Part shown: positions 11,775 to 25,683 of the stretch, piece by piece | Layout: every line of letters begins with the position of its first letter | Numbering within the stretch: the stretch's first letter is position 1 | From: Adineta steineri | Lineage: Eukaryota > Rotifera > Eurotatoria > Adinetida > Adinetidae | Direction of reading: 5' to 3' | Assembly: GCA_905250115.1 (NCBI GenBank) | Contig: CAJNOI010000215.1 | Coordinates: 64,656 to 128,655, forward strand | DNA length: 64,000 bases | Notes under the pieces: generated by a model | The model's input: only the letters and a program-made list of their open reading frames with translations | Told to the model about the DNA's origin: nothing | The model's database searches: none | Translations under genes and position numbers: made by a program

Positions 11775-13350
11775 ATACAATAATGTTCTATTTTGAATTG
11801 AATAAATAATGTTTTTATAGAAAATATGATTCAATTTTTTATTTACATGTCACATGTTTCAAAAGTTTCAATCATAATTTTGATTTTTTCAAATCCTATA
11901 AAAAATTATAGAATATCATCATTAAAAATTTATTCGGTTAAATTTCTATTCCAATTGAACAGAAATATTGTAATAATATTTATTTACATTTCTCATAGAG
12001 TTTAAACAAAACTTCTCTAATGAATGACGATAAATGTAGTAATGACAATTTGTTCCATTACCTTAGAATTCTTACTACAGATGAGCATGTTTATAAGCGA
12101 AAAGCAATAAGACGGAGCAAGTTCGTTTACTAAATAAACTGTTTATATCAAAAATCTTTTTAATTGAATTTTCATCACATTTTTGTTTATCTCACAATCG
12201 ATGTAATGCAATCAAATACAACAAGACAAGTAATAATTTGTTGTCTGATTATAACTACATAATACTGCATAAGAAATGATCGAAAAGATTTTAAAACTTA
12301 TTGTTTAACAGGATCATACGAAATAAAAATTAGCTTCTTCTGAAAAATTACATATAGTTATCGTTATTCTTCATTCATTTTATAACTTCTGCTCTCGTGT
12401 AGCGATTGACTAAAAGAGCAAGAACGATTTAGTCTTGTTACTCTAACAAAAGGGCAATGAATTCCTTGATATTAAAAACTAGGATTAAAAGATTAAACAA
12501 AATAAAGGATGTTGATTACTTCATATAGTTTATCACACCGAAATAACTCTGTTTTATCATAGACTCAGTATCTATAAATAAAGAAATTCGTCGAAAGACG
12601 GATATGTAAAAAATATAGCTGATAAAATTAATGATACGCGAATGCATAATTTCAAAAAATACTACTTTTCTATATATATTGGAAAAAAAATTAACAAGGC
12701 AACTTATAAACATTGAAAAATCTAATATGTGCTTCTTATTATCTACAAATATACTAAACTTAGATGTAATTATTTACAAGAACTATGAGCTGTAGCTTTT
12801 TTTATTTGAAATAAAAAAAAAGATAATAAGATTTTCTTCTAGCACAACGAAAAAGTATAGAATAACATGTATAGCGTATTCGAATTTGATTGATATGAAC
12901 AGCGGATATTCATGGAATGATTGTCTTTCTTGATGATTAATGTGTGATAATATGGTTCATTGCTTAATGAAATTTGTTCGATAAAGTTCAAAGAACAATG
13001 AATCTTCTCTTAACAAACAACACTTTTTTTTTTCTTATGATAAGATGTGCCCTTCAATAAAAAAGGTTAGTTTATTCAAAGGATTTTATTTATAACAACA
13101 TCTAAATAGTCTATAGAACTAGTGTAAACAACTGTTTTCTTATCTCTCTTAATTCTATTATGATTAAGAAAACTATACATTTCCGTAGTTTATGAGATAA
13201 GTAGATGTCATTATTTATGAATTCATTGGTTATTCAATGAAAATCAATTTAAGATGATTCATATTACCTTTTTTTTTTAAAGAGAGAAAAAGAATTAAAG
13301 ATTTTTTATTATCATGTTTTATAATGGTGCTCAACTCATTTCTATTTCAG
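11775..13350. other. Intergenic region upstream of the macroglobulin gene
   Basis: AT-rich spacer with no protein-like frame. It ends in tctatttcag immediately before the ATG at 13351, an acceptor-like sequence. Confidence 0.45.
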
Positions 13351-16300
13351 ATGGATCGGTTGAGTGTTGTACTCATCTGTCAATTGCATCTCTTTATTAC
13401 AATCACTGCTTATCAATCATCAGAATTTTTTCCTTTCTTTTCTCAAAATGATACAAAAAATTTTGAAAATAATGAACAATTCCAATATAATACTCCTATT
13501 AATCATTCGATTTATCGTCGACAAGCTTCATTAAATATTCTTACATCTCAACAAGCACGCATACCGATTACACCTTCATACATAATTCTTGGTCCACGTG
13601 TAGTTCGACCAGCACAGATAGTTTCTATAAGTGTTACTATATTACGTAAAACATGGAATCCAATTATGGTTAAAGCATTAATATCCAATGATGATATGGC
13701 TATTGCTGCAGCTGAAGATCTATTTACAGTAAATGTACCACGTACATTACAAATGCGAATACCAAAAAGTATTCGTCATGGTACATATCATTTAACTATT
13801 CAAGGAACATTATTAACAGGTGAACAAAAATTTTCTAATATTTCACAATTAATATTTGAACAAAAAGCTGTATCAATTCTTATTCAACTTGATCGACCAG
13901 TTTATCGTCATGAAACTGTTATACAATTTCGTTGTATACCTATTTATCCAGATTTAAGTGGTTATTTTCATACACTTGATGCATATATTCTTGGTCCATC
14001 GGGACATATTTTACGTAAATGGGAAAATCAACAAACAACAGCAGGCATAGTTTCACTTGAAGTAGATGAATTTTTAAAAAAAAATTATCTTGTCTATTAT
14101 CTTTTCGTTTAGTATCCCATCAATGATGGACCACCAGAAGGATTTTGGACTGTTAAATGTCGTGTTATGGGTTATGAAGCAACCAAACAATTTGATATAC
14201 ATGAATTTTATAATCGAAAATTTGAAGTTAATGTTACTGTTCCATATTATTTACCAACTGATACTCCGGGCATTGGCGGAATTCTAACAGCAAATTATAC
14301 AACTGGAATGGGTGTACTTGGTTATGCACGAATCGTTGTTCGTGCACGTAATATGTCTACAGCATTTGATCCATATAATTATCCATTAGCAGATGTTGAA
14401 TTTGATAAAACAACACCTTCATATACAACAACAATTCAGGATTTTAATGGTGTTGCTGGATTTTTTATACCAATTCAAAATATTCGTACACTTCTACCAG
14501 ATTTAGATGGTAATGAACTGTTGATAACTGCTGTTGTACATGATCCATGGTGGAATGAAACAAACAATGGTTAGTATGACATTATTATTATTATTAAATA
14601 CCTAGTGAATAAAGTTTTAAGATCTGTAGAAAGGATAATAAAACCTTTTTTTGTCAAAGTATCATAAAACACTTGAAAGAATTCGTTTAATATTAATCAT
14701 TTTTTCATAGATTGAAAAATTAGAATGTGTAAATTATATTTGAATTATGTCTTGTAATTCAAATTGTTTGTTTCAGGTACAACTATTGTTTCCTTCTATA
14801 CACCTGGTACACGTCTTCGTTTTCTTGGTGGACCATCGATGGTATTTAAACCTCGCATGATTTTTACTACCTATGTAGCTGCTACTAATGTTGATGGTTC
14901 AAAATATCCTCCTGGTCCTGGTCGATATATTCGTATTTATACTGATACAGATCTTGGTCAATCACAAGCACCTATAGATTATATGATTGATTCATCAGGT
15001 ATAATTCAACATAAATTTTTAGCTCCAGCTGATCTTCAAGTAACATTTATACGTTTACGTGCTGAATTATATAATAATAATATAAAAGTCGAAGGTAGTT
15101 ATGATGAACAACGTGCTATACGTTATTTATCACCATCAAATAGTTATTTACAAGTAACATCAAGTACAGAAAAACCACGTGTTGGTGATTTTATGTTATT
15201 TCGTGTTAATATAACACAATATGTTGATTCTGTTTATTATCATATAACATCAGCAGGAAAATTAATATTTACAAATATTCTTCCAATGGATGGTGCACGA
15301 CAGAAAACATTCGATGTTGGTATTAGTCGTGAAATGGCTCCATCAGCTCATATATTAGTTTATTATGTACGTTATGATGGTGAAATTGTTGCTGATAGTA
15401 TGAATTTTCATATAGATACATCATCGGTTACAAATCATGTTAATATAACAGTAAATCGACGAAAAGATTTTACAGGAAATACAATTGAAGTTATAGCATA
15501 TGCTTCACCACAATCCTATGTTGCATTTGCTGGTCTTGGCCTTGTACAAACACGTTTATTTCCACCAGGAAATCATTTTACTTTAGTTATAGTAAGTTTT
15601 CATTACTCTTTAATATTTAATTTCGTTCGCTTTTTTTAGATTTATGATGAATTATATTCATTTGATCGTTATTCAACAACAAGTTTTCAACATACATGGT
15701 ATTCTGATATAAATATTGCATCACATCGAGTTTTTTTCTCATCACAATCTTATGGTTATGATGCTGGTTCAACATTTAATTCATCGGGTATGCAAATATT
15801 TACCGATGTAAATATTCAAGCTATACAACAAACAGCATGTAATCAATTTGGTTTATTACAATGTACCGATGGTTCATGTTATCCATTGTCATTAAGATGT
15901 AATAATGTTCTGGATTGTCGAGATGGTTCAGATGAAGTTGACTGTATATATAAAATTTTTCAAAGACTATCTTTATCTTTTCGTGAATATTTTTAGGTAA
16001 TGTAACAATAAATGCAAATCGATACAATTTTACACCATTATATCTACGTCTATGGCCATTTTGGGAACGTGAATTACAACTTGATTTTATGTGGCATCAA
16101 CAATTTGCTTATCCTGATGGTCGTGTACAATTTCGTACAACTGTACCGAATGTTATTGCAACATGGGTTATAACAGCACTTGCTGTTAGTCGTTTAACAG
16201 GTTTTGGTATTGTTGATGTACCATTTATATATGAAGGTACAAGACAATTTTTTATTAAAGTTGAAGTTCCACCGATTGTTCGACTTGGTGAACAAGTTGG

Positions 16301-19300
16301 TGCACGTGTTGATGTATTTAATTTTCAACCACATCGTATTGAAGCATTAATTATTTTACATGCATCGGATGATTATCGTTCTGTTAATATTGGTCAACGT
16401 GGTATAGTATCATCATATTCACCAAAATTAACTGAAGGACAACATCATGTACTTGTTATTTTATATCCAAATGAAGTACGAAGACTTTATATTCCATTTG
16501 TACCTATTGTTGCTGGTGAAATTGAAGTTATGATTGAAGGTATAAATTTTATCTGATAAGAAAAAATGTCTTTACATTTTCAGTCAAAATGAGTACATCT
16601 ATAATGAAATATACATTTCTTTGATAAAGAGCATAATCTTGTTTTCTTTATTCGTATAGGTATTACTGGAGTATCTCGTGATTTTTATCGTGAAGTAATA
16701 AAAGTTAATTATGAAGGTATACGTAATTATTATCATACACCAACTGTATTATTACTTAATAATTTACCAAGACAAGTCAATGAATATGATATTACTGTAC
16801 CTGAACATTTTATTCTTCCATTAGCAAATACTTGGGATTACATTTCTGGTTCAGCAACATGCGAAATATTTATATCCGGTGATGTAGCTGGTCCTTATTT
16901 CCTATTAGGTTATGATGAATGGTTAAATACTGATAATTTAATTCAACGTACAACTGCTCCAGGTGATTCTGGTATTTTTGATTTTGCTATGATGATTTAT
17001 AATCTTCGCTATATGTTACAAGGTAAATAAGTTTTGAATTTATTTAAATATGAAAAAAGTACAAGAAAAGCTTCTTTCTATTTCATTATATTCTTACTTA
17101 TATAAATATATTTTAGGTCATGGTGGTCGTGCATTTGATGAACAAAAATTATTGCAAGTATTAATTTATGCCAATATGGAATATCTTCGTTTTATGGCAA
17201 TGTATGTTAATAGTTATCCCGATGAACCATGGCGTGAAGGTTCATTTAGTCAATTTGGTTTTAATAATGAAACATCAGTATGGATGACAGCTTGGACATT
17301 AATGACATTACGTGATGCTGTTTATCCGGAATGGGAAGAGAAAGGTTTATATATAGATCCAAATCTTCGTTCAGATATTGTTAAATTTCTTATAACAAAT
17401 CAGAAAACAAATGGTACTTGGGCGGAAACAACAACTGTTGAAGATCGAAATAAATTTGGTCTTCGTTTAACAAATGTTAGTGGTACATATCAACAATTGA
17501 ATTTATCTTTAACAGCACAAGCTCTTATTGCTTTACAATTAAATGTTGATATACGTGGAATCCCGGCAAAATATATAACAGGTGCTATTCAACGAGCAAA
17601 ACAATGGTTAGAACAACATTTTCGTTTAATTAATGATGCATTTGATATGGCAATTGTTACATATGCATTACATTTAACCAATAGTGCAGAACAAGATGCT
17701 GCATTTGCTAGATTAACTGTATTTAAACGAATGAGTATGTAAAAATAAATATGAATTTTGAAAATATTATGTTGTATTTTAATTTAGATGAAAATGGAAT
17801 TTACTATTCAAATTTAAATCTACCAGCAATGACAAAAACATGGCCGAATGTTAATCCACGATATGGTCCAAAACCAGTATCAACAAATTTTGAAGCACAT
17901 GCTGTATCTGCAACAGCTTTTGTAGTTATGACATATACTCATAAAGCTAGAGTGAAAGAAGCTGAACAAGCTGGTAAGTTTTAACAAAAAACAAGAAGAC
18001 ATATTATAGAATACTGATGTATTAAAACAATATGTGATATATCGAACACACAATACACTTTCACTGACTAGAAAATATTGTAATGAAGGATGTCTATCAA
18101 ACAAAGAGTTCATAACAATGACGTGTTCAAGAATAGTTCAAAGAATTCTATTATTATAGTTGCAAGACTTGTTGTGTATAATAATGAATGACATTGAGAA
18201 GTACTTTAAAAACTTATGTCTTTGAAAATCGAATCTACATATGAGAAAAAATCTTAATCCGTTTTAACTTCTATTGATTACGAGCTTGAACTGTTTGTAT
18301 CGTAGTTATAACTTATCAAGTGAATTAATATTTGAGAAAATACAGTATCCCATTTCTTGAATTCCTAGTTTTATCTTAACCATAATCTTACTCATTAATT
18401 ATAATAAATAAATAACAGAATTCATAAAGGAGAGAAACTTTATGTTTATTATAACAAAACCTATCCTTGAATTTTTCTATATTCTCATACTTTCGATTAG
18501 TATTATGGCTTCAATCAATGCGTAATTTTATTGGTGGTTGGTCTGCAACATATGATTCTTGTATGGCACAACGTGCTATAGTTGGTTATGCTGTATTACG
18601 TGGTTTCGAAATTACAGCTTATAATATACGTATTAATTTAACATCGTCATCATCAAATGAAGAAAGTCATGATCCAGTTGTAATTACAGATGGAAATCTA
18701 ATTGATACACAAGTTCGTGATGTAGAACGTGCTTGGGGTGTAGTTTATATCGATGGATTTGGTAATGGTTATGCACTTATTCAAGTATAGAGCTTTAAAT
18801 AAAATTAAAATATAAAATAAATATTTTCTTTATAGATGCATGTTGGTGTTAATGTTGAATTTAATGATAAAGTACGTCGTCCAGCTTATGTTCCATTTTA
18901 TGTTGATGTTCAACCGATGTTATCTGGTCGGAATTTTTCAACAATTGATTATCATATTTGTCTTTCTTGGCGTACAGAAAATGTAGATGTATTAAAAGCA
19001 ACACATAGTGGATCAATGTTTTTTGAAATTCAAATTCCAACTGGTTATCGTGTTGAAGAAAAAGATTTAAAAACAATGATCTGGGGATTTCATACACGAA
19101 ATTTACGTGAAGCTGAAAATTGGCCTGGTCAAGTTAATTTTGGTTTCGAATATATAGATTTTAATCCAATATGTTTTCAATTTCAAGCTAAACGTTGGAT
19201 ACCAATAGCAAATATTTCTCGTTATTATGAAGTAAGAGCTTATGAATGGTTTGAACCAGCAAATATAAATCGAAGTGTTTATACATTAAGAAATTTATTT

Positions 19301-19505
19301 GCTTTAGATATATGTGAAGTAAGATTAATTGATAGATATATATTTTTATTCAAAAGAATTTATTTTTAAGGTTTGTGGATCATATCAATGTCCATATTGT
19401 CCATATTATGGTCAAGCAACAGTATTTATACAATCAATAACCATGATTATTTTAGCTTTATTTATTGTTTTCTACAATCATGTAAATTTAATAATATTTC
19501 ATTGA
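13351..19505 (+). CDS. Alpha-2-macroglobulin/TEP-family protein with LDLa module, thioester motif absent (Mcr-like)
   Basis: Eleven exons (13351-14061, 14113-14569, 14777-15591, 15640-15943, 15997-16539, 16660-17022, 17117-17734, 17788-17973, 18501-18784, 18836-19318, 19371-19505) encode 1632 residues. I chose the ATG at 13351 over 13324 because it gives a clean signal peptide (MDRLSVVLICQLHLFITITA) and is preceded by an acceptor. Macroglobulin domains follow; an LDLa repeat with six Cys and DCRDGSDE lies at ~727-763. The alpha-helical thioester-domain region (SGTFSQFG-like turn, NETSVWMTAWTLMTLRDA) is intact, but where GCGEQ is expected (~residue 1045) the sequence reads TTAPGDSGIFDF. The C-terminus has a hydrophobic stretch (~1606-1625), so a membrane or GPI anchor is likely. 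An LDLa module and a lost thioester recall insect macroglobulin complement-related protein, which acts in septate junctions and phagocytosis; function here is inferred. Confidence 0.9.
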
Positions 19506-21287
19506 GATAAAACGAATGAATTTAGAAGTATATTGTAAAACGTTTAGTATAAATTGTTTGTATATCAATAATTCTAAGAAAACTCTTGTTTTTTTTTGTT
19601 AGACTTTGTACAGATTTTTATTTTGCTAATACTAATAATTGATTTTAACGAATAATTGAATTTTTATTGCAAAGAATAAAATATACGCATTCCTTCTTTC
19701 GGTGGAATGAATTTTTATCTCCTGAAATATATTTCGAGGAAGATAAGATGTTAAACGATTAAAATAACCGTTATATTTATTCACATCAATCAGAATTTCA
19801 AATACAAAAAGAATTCTTTAAATAATTAACCATATATATAAAATATTGATTCTTTCAAGAAACTACAGAACTAACAAAATATAAACTAGCAGTTATAATC
19901 ATTTTTTGTCCTTAACATTGTCGAAGGCATGAATAGATTGTTGGAGGAAAAAAAACGAGATTCAGAAACATTTTCTATTATTATTTGTTTTGACAATATT
20001 TCTTTCATTGCTTATATTCAGATAACTCAATTGTAGTTTACATAGCCCTATTAAATATGATTATCTTAATTATAATCCGATGGTAATTTGAAGTTAAATC
20101 TCCATGAAAAATAATTATATATATATATATATATATGACTTAGAATGATGAAAATTGTGTATATCAACATAATAGATCTCATTGATTACACTTAAGCAAT
20201 TCATATCAATATAAGAGGATCAATCAAAATATAGCTTTTTTCTTTTATTTATTTTTAGAATTATTCTAAATGCATGTTGACTTCTTCTATATCAGTTTGA
20301 TCTTCGCTTTTTACATCCGGAATGATCGTATGTAACATCCGAAAACATTTCCGTTGTTAACGAACTATTCAACTAACTTTTTTTAATAGCAATACTTTCT
20401 GTTTATAGGAAAAAAAAAATTTATCCACTATTGAAAGTATCCTATTATATTAATCTTTCTTCAATTGATAAATTCTAATGATTATTTTTTTCAAGTGTAA
20501 TAATAAATAGAAATCTATATATAAACGTATCTCAATCAAGTGCACCAAATATGGATTTAGTATTGTTTTAAAAGAAAATAGCAACAAAAATCTCAAGATC
20601 AAATTGTCGACAGACAAACAGCATTTTTATTCCACAATAAAAAGAAACGCTCTTTTCAATTGTAAAAAAAATAAAACAATCTGTTATGTCTACAAATTTT
20701 ATTTTAAATAAAGAAAAAAAGAAGAAAAAAAACGAGGTGGATATTACATTGAGTTTTTAGTAACATTCACTTGAAGCAATTGTTTGCGTGCACACACACA
20801 TATTCATACAAAATCCAATGTCTACATATAATAGCAGGGTAAAAACTTTTTAAATATATATTGAGAAAACATTTTTTCTTCTTCTATAAATTCATATAAT
20901 GAACAATGGATAATTGAATAGTCAAAATATGATAATGTCTAATATGCAAAAAAGTTGACTATCAATAAAATATTTACATATATATATATGTAAAAACTAC
21001 AGTGAATTCCCTTGTCATTGGCTCTTTCTTGTTTTCTCACACATTGACAATAAGAAAAAATCTTTTTCCACTGATAAATCTCTATAGATTATTCATGAAG
21101 AAAAAAAGTCTATCCCATGTAACATTAATGCATTGTCCTTCAACCAATTTATATTTCTATGATGTTCGTATATATAAACTATAAATGAATGCTTATGAAT
21201 AATAACAAGTGTAAATCTATAATCAACTATTTGTATTGATTCAATTCAACCTACACAAATACAGACTCTCTTTTCTACTTTTTACAG
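19506..21287. other. Intergenic, upstream of the alpha-crystallin gene
   Basis: AT-rich, with an (AT)n run at about 20114-20136. It must contain, or lie downstream of, the missing first exon of the next gene. Short ATG-containing exons tested near 21185-21215 do not give the right phase. I see no other gene. Confidence 0.4.
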
Positions 21288-23428
21288 TCATCAACTGTGT
21301 CACGACCATACATCGGTTCAGGTCGTAATCGACAATATATTTATAACAAATTATCGTCACCATCATTATTATCGAATGATTATTTTTTTTCATCAAAATC
21401 ATTTTTACCTAATCAATCGAAGTATAGAAATTATTTATCAAATGATTTGCCTGTCGATACATTACAAGAACGAGTTGATAAAGAATTTATTTCTTCTCCG
21501 ACTTTATTAGACGAACGACAATTGTATCAAGGGCAGAAAACAAAAGATTTTCTATCTTCATCATCTTCATCATCACTATTTCTTCTCCCGACTACTCAAA
21601 ACAAGACATCATCATTTCATACTTGTTACGATCTCTCGTCTTCTCCGTTTACTAAAGAACAACAACAAAAAATTCCACAAAACGAATCACAATATTCATA
21701 TTATCAATCATCGCCTAGTGGATATAAAAATAATCAATCTTTTTTATCCGATCAACTTGAATATTCACAAAAACGAAAATCATTTCCAATTGAAAATTAT
21801 CATATTGATCGAAATAATAATTCAATAGAAGAAAAAAATTCATTTTTATCACCAAGATTATTTAATGAAACTATTGTAGTTAATAAAGATAACGATAATC
21901 AAATTTATTCAAATTATCATCCGAAAACAAGTGATACAATTTTTTCTTTATTATCATCATCAACATCGAACGAAAACAAATCTTCATCAAAACTATCCAA
22001 TAATATTTTTGATCGATCATCATCTTTAATATTTCCTACTGATCATCGTTATAAATCTGATAGTTGGAAATATCCGAAGATGTCAATAAATTTAGATAAC
22101 AATTCTGGATCAACAAAATATTCATATGAACAACGTATAAGTGATCAAGGTAATAAATATACCATTCAACTTACAACAGATAATTTTGAAGAAAATGAAT
22201 TTAAATTAACACCATATTATTCTCGACATGAATTAGTTGTTGATGCTAAACATGTTGAAGAAGATAGTTATGGTGGTTTTATTCGTCGTGAATTACATAA
22301 AATATTTCCGATACCAAAACATATTGATTTAAGTAAACATACATATACATTTAATAAAACAAAACAAGAATTAATTATTGAATTATCATATTTACATTCA
22401 ACAACAACAAATGAAAATAAAATGGATTCTTCATTTATATCATCTATTGTAGAATCAAATCCATTATCAACAATGTTATATGGTGATCGTCATTCAACAA
22501 ATCATTATAATAATAATACAGATACTAATAATATAAATCGAATTCCTCCATCAATGAATGATTCAACAAAAAAAACAACAACATCAGTAACTGTTACAAC
22601 AAAAAATGATCCATCAATAGGAAAAACTAAACCATTTGATTTTGATTTATTTCATCGATCAGCTTTTCAACCACAAATTCTAGCTGGAACATCCAATGAT
22701 AATACACATGAAAAAAAATTACTTATGTCATTAGATTTAACTGATTATCAACCTGAAGATATTCAAGTATCAATTAAAGATCAAGAATTAATTGTAAAAG
22801 CTGAAAGAAAAACTCAAACTGATACACGTAAATCTCGTACATCATTTTTTCAATCAACAAGTTTACCACCACAAACCGATATTGAACATTTAAAATCAAA
22901 TTATATTGACGGAAAATTAGTTATTGAAGCACCATATCTTGAACGAAATATTAAAACAGCGAATAATACTACAGAATCCCATAAGTAAGACATACATATA
23001 TATAAATCATTTAATGACAACTAGTCTTTGTCGTTGCTTCTAATTAATGTATCTATCTTTAATCTTTCTTATATATCTAATTTTTAATCATGTATATATG
23101 CTTTTACCAATTAATTTGTGTGGATATGTATAACTAAGAATATAACTAGATATTTTTAAATATCATCTTATATGATCTATAGTTAATATGAAAAATTCAA
23201 TTTCTATAGATCTATAAATATTTCAATAATCATTTGCTTTTGGATTGTATTTGTAATTTAGTGTTTGTTTTTTTTGTCTTGTTGATAATTTTAAGTATAT
23301 ATGTGTGTGTGTATATATAATATTTTAGTGATACAGTTATTAAATCAGAACAAAAATCTGTTGAAGAAGATCCATATCAACAACGAACAGAAACTGTTAT
23401 AGAATTTATTCGTCGTCGTCGATTATAA
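21288..23428 (+). CDS. Protein with two alpha-crystallin (small heat-shock) domains; first exon not found
   Basis: Two exons are visible: 21288-22984 (after a tttttacag acceptor) and 23329-23428 (TAA). The long exon is open from the acceptor with no ATG until residue ~260, so at least one upstream coding exon must exist. The N-terminal ~280 residues are Ser/Asn/Tyr-rich and disordered. The first alpha-crystallin-like domain starts near YTIQLTTDNFEENEFKLTPY and contains HELVVDAKHVEEDSYGGF and ELHKIFPIP. The second has LLMSLDLTDYQPEDIQVSIK, ELIVKAERK, TSLPPQTDI and GKLVIEAPY. The C-terminus ends in a run of arginines. Tandem-domain small heat-shock proteins are known in flatworms and other invertebrates. 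Chaperone activity is expected from the family but unproven here. Confidence 0.8.
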
Positions 23429-25683
23429 TTTTAATATTAAATTTTCATGTGCGTACAATTATTTTAACCGTTTTATGTTTATATATGTGTGTGTAGAACA
23501 ATTAATCAAAAAAAAATGAAAGATACATAATGTATTTACACATATATAAACAAATTCCGTTGACTAATGTCATTGGTGTAATCTTCTTTTTTTTCCTAAT
23601 AAAAAATAATATGAAAATAAATAAATGCATATCAACAAAACTATGTTTATAAACATAGATTGATTTTGTTTAGATAAGCATTTTTTTTTCTATTGTAAAA
23701 ACTAATCTATTTTCAAAATGAAACGTTTTTTTTCTCTATCCTATTTTATTAATCTAAGTTTTTTCTTTGAGATTATTTTTAAAAAAAGATATATTATTTT
23801 AATAAACTATTATGATTATATGAAATAAATAAAAACATTCATTTGAAACATCTATAAGTATTTAAAACAATGATCAAGGACACACAATCTTCTTATATTT
23901 CGTCTATATAAAACAAACTAAATTACTTTTATTGATACATCATTAAATCACTTTCTAATAATAGGTTTTCTTTTAAATTAGTTCAATAACAATTCGGATT
24001 TTTCTTTTTTCTTATATAAATATTCTCTATGATTTATTATTCAAAAAAGCTGACTAACACGGCACATATATATTTATATAAGATAATAGTGAAGTACGTG
24101 TATTATTAATAATGAACGTGTCATTTTTAAAGTCTTTTAATATTAGATCGTAATGAGGATTACTCTTTCTTTTAGAATGTATTAGTATGTTTTTAACTAT
24201 ATTCATTCTTTTAAATACTAGAAGACATTCTTCCTGTTTTGCTTTTTGTATATAAGATCAAAAAATTATTTGCTATAAGATCACATACAATAATCAATCA
24301 ATCTTCATGAAGCGTTATATAAAAAAGAGCATATAAATCTTTATTCTTCTCGGATGTTTTGTTAAGTATTCACAAATTGTTAATGACCGATAGAATTACG
24401 AATTTATTTTTTCTTCATCGGATTGATTCAATTATTATATACAACTATCCACTTATCAAGCTTTTTATTGCATCATACATTTAACTAATTATATGCTCTT
24501 TTTATCATCTTTCATATAGTTCAGTTTGATTAATCTATACATTAGCATATACTGCTAGTCCTATTTAGTAAAAAGAAGAACAAGAAGAAGAAGAAGAAGA
24601 AGAAGAAGACGAAGAAAGAAAACGAGAATATTCTGGAGTAGTGTTAATGATGGTCTGTACTCAGTATGCTATTATATTTAATTCCATGTCATTATTCTTT
24701 TCAAAGAAAGTAAGTAGAAATCTTCTTTTGAATAAAAAATAAAACGTATAGTTTATTAATATAATCATTTCCGGTTAGATAAATTTTGCGAAAAAAAAAT
24801 ATTATTTAACTTTATCATTATTCATCGACTGTTCTTTTTTTTGTGCCATTGAACAATCGAATCATAACAATTAAATTTTTGTGATGTCATATGAATAAAT
24901 AATGACCAGATGGCAAGTCGTCGAGTTCATCTGACAACTTATAATAGAGAAAGAAACGAAAAACATATTTTAAGTGTATCCAACGTTATGTTCTTGATTA
25001 ATTAGAAGCAGAAAAGAAAACATGCCTTGAATTTTTAATATGATAAGTACTTTGAATAAAACCAAGGTAAAAGGAACATCCGATTGAGCTATAGTTCATG
25101 TTGTTTGAATACTTTCTTCTATTGATGATTTATCTTCCAAAAGACAAAAAAATGATTTTAAGTGTCAAATAAATTAAAAATAATTGATTTTGATATAACG
25201 AAACAATTTTTAATGGAACTGTCAATTGTATTATTTAATATGAATGTCTCATGAGATACTTGAGGGTTTTAAATTCTTACGTTATTAATCTGTTTATATT
25301 GTAACATGTTTTCTACTATAGTAATTATTATTTTTGATTTTTATTTCATTTCTATTTTACCCTTCGACCATAAAACAAAAAGAAAAAGAGAAATGATCTA
25401 TTTTTAGCTATTTACTTAATCTTTATGACGAAAAGTATTAAAAAAAACGGATGTAGATTTGTATAAAGCTTAATGAAAGGAAAAAAACTAGCAAAAAACG
25501 TTCCTTTTTCTCTTCCTACTTATTTGTACTTGTCGATATAGCGAGAAGGTTTTTATACAAAAAAAAAGAAGAAATTCATTGACAGAATGTATGATAATAT
25601 ATAAAAATAAAAAAAAGAATTTTTATTGTGTTACTCTCATATAGAACAATAAAATCTACTGATGTTTTGTCATAATAATAGAT
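23429..25683. other. Intergenic with (AAG)n repeat
   Basis: AT-rich spacer of 2.2 kb. A (AAG)n purine run occupies about 24573-24617. No protein-like frame. It ends with an acceptor-like ataatag two bases before the next ATG. Confidence 0.4.

Noticed and set aside
19321..19370. Continuation of the macroglobulin exon past 19318
   Set aside because: Reading through reaches a stop quickly, whereas splicing to 19371 gives a Cys-rich segment and a hydrophobic C-terminus in frame.
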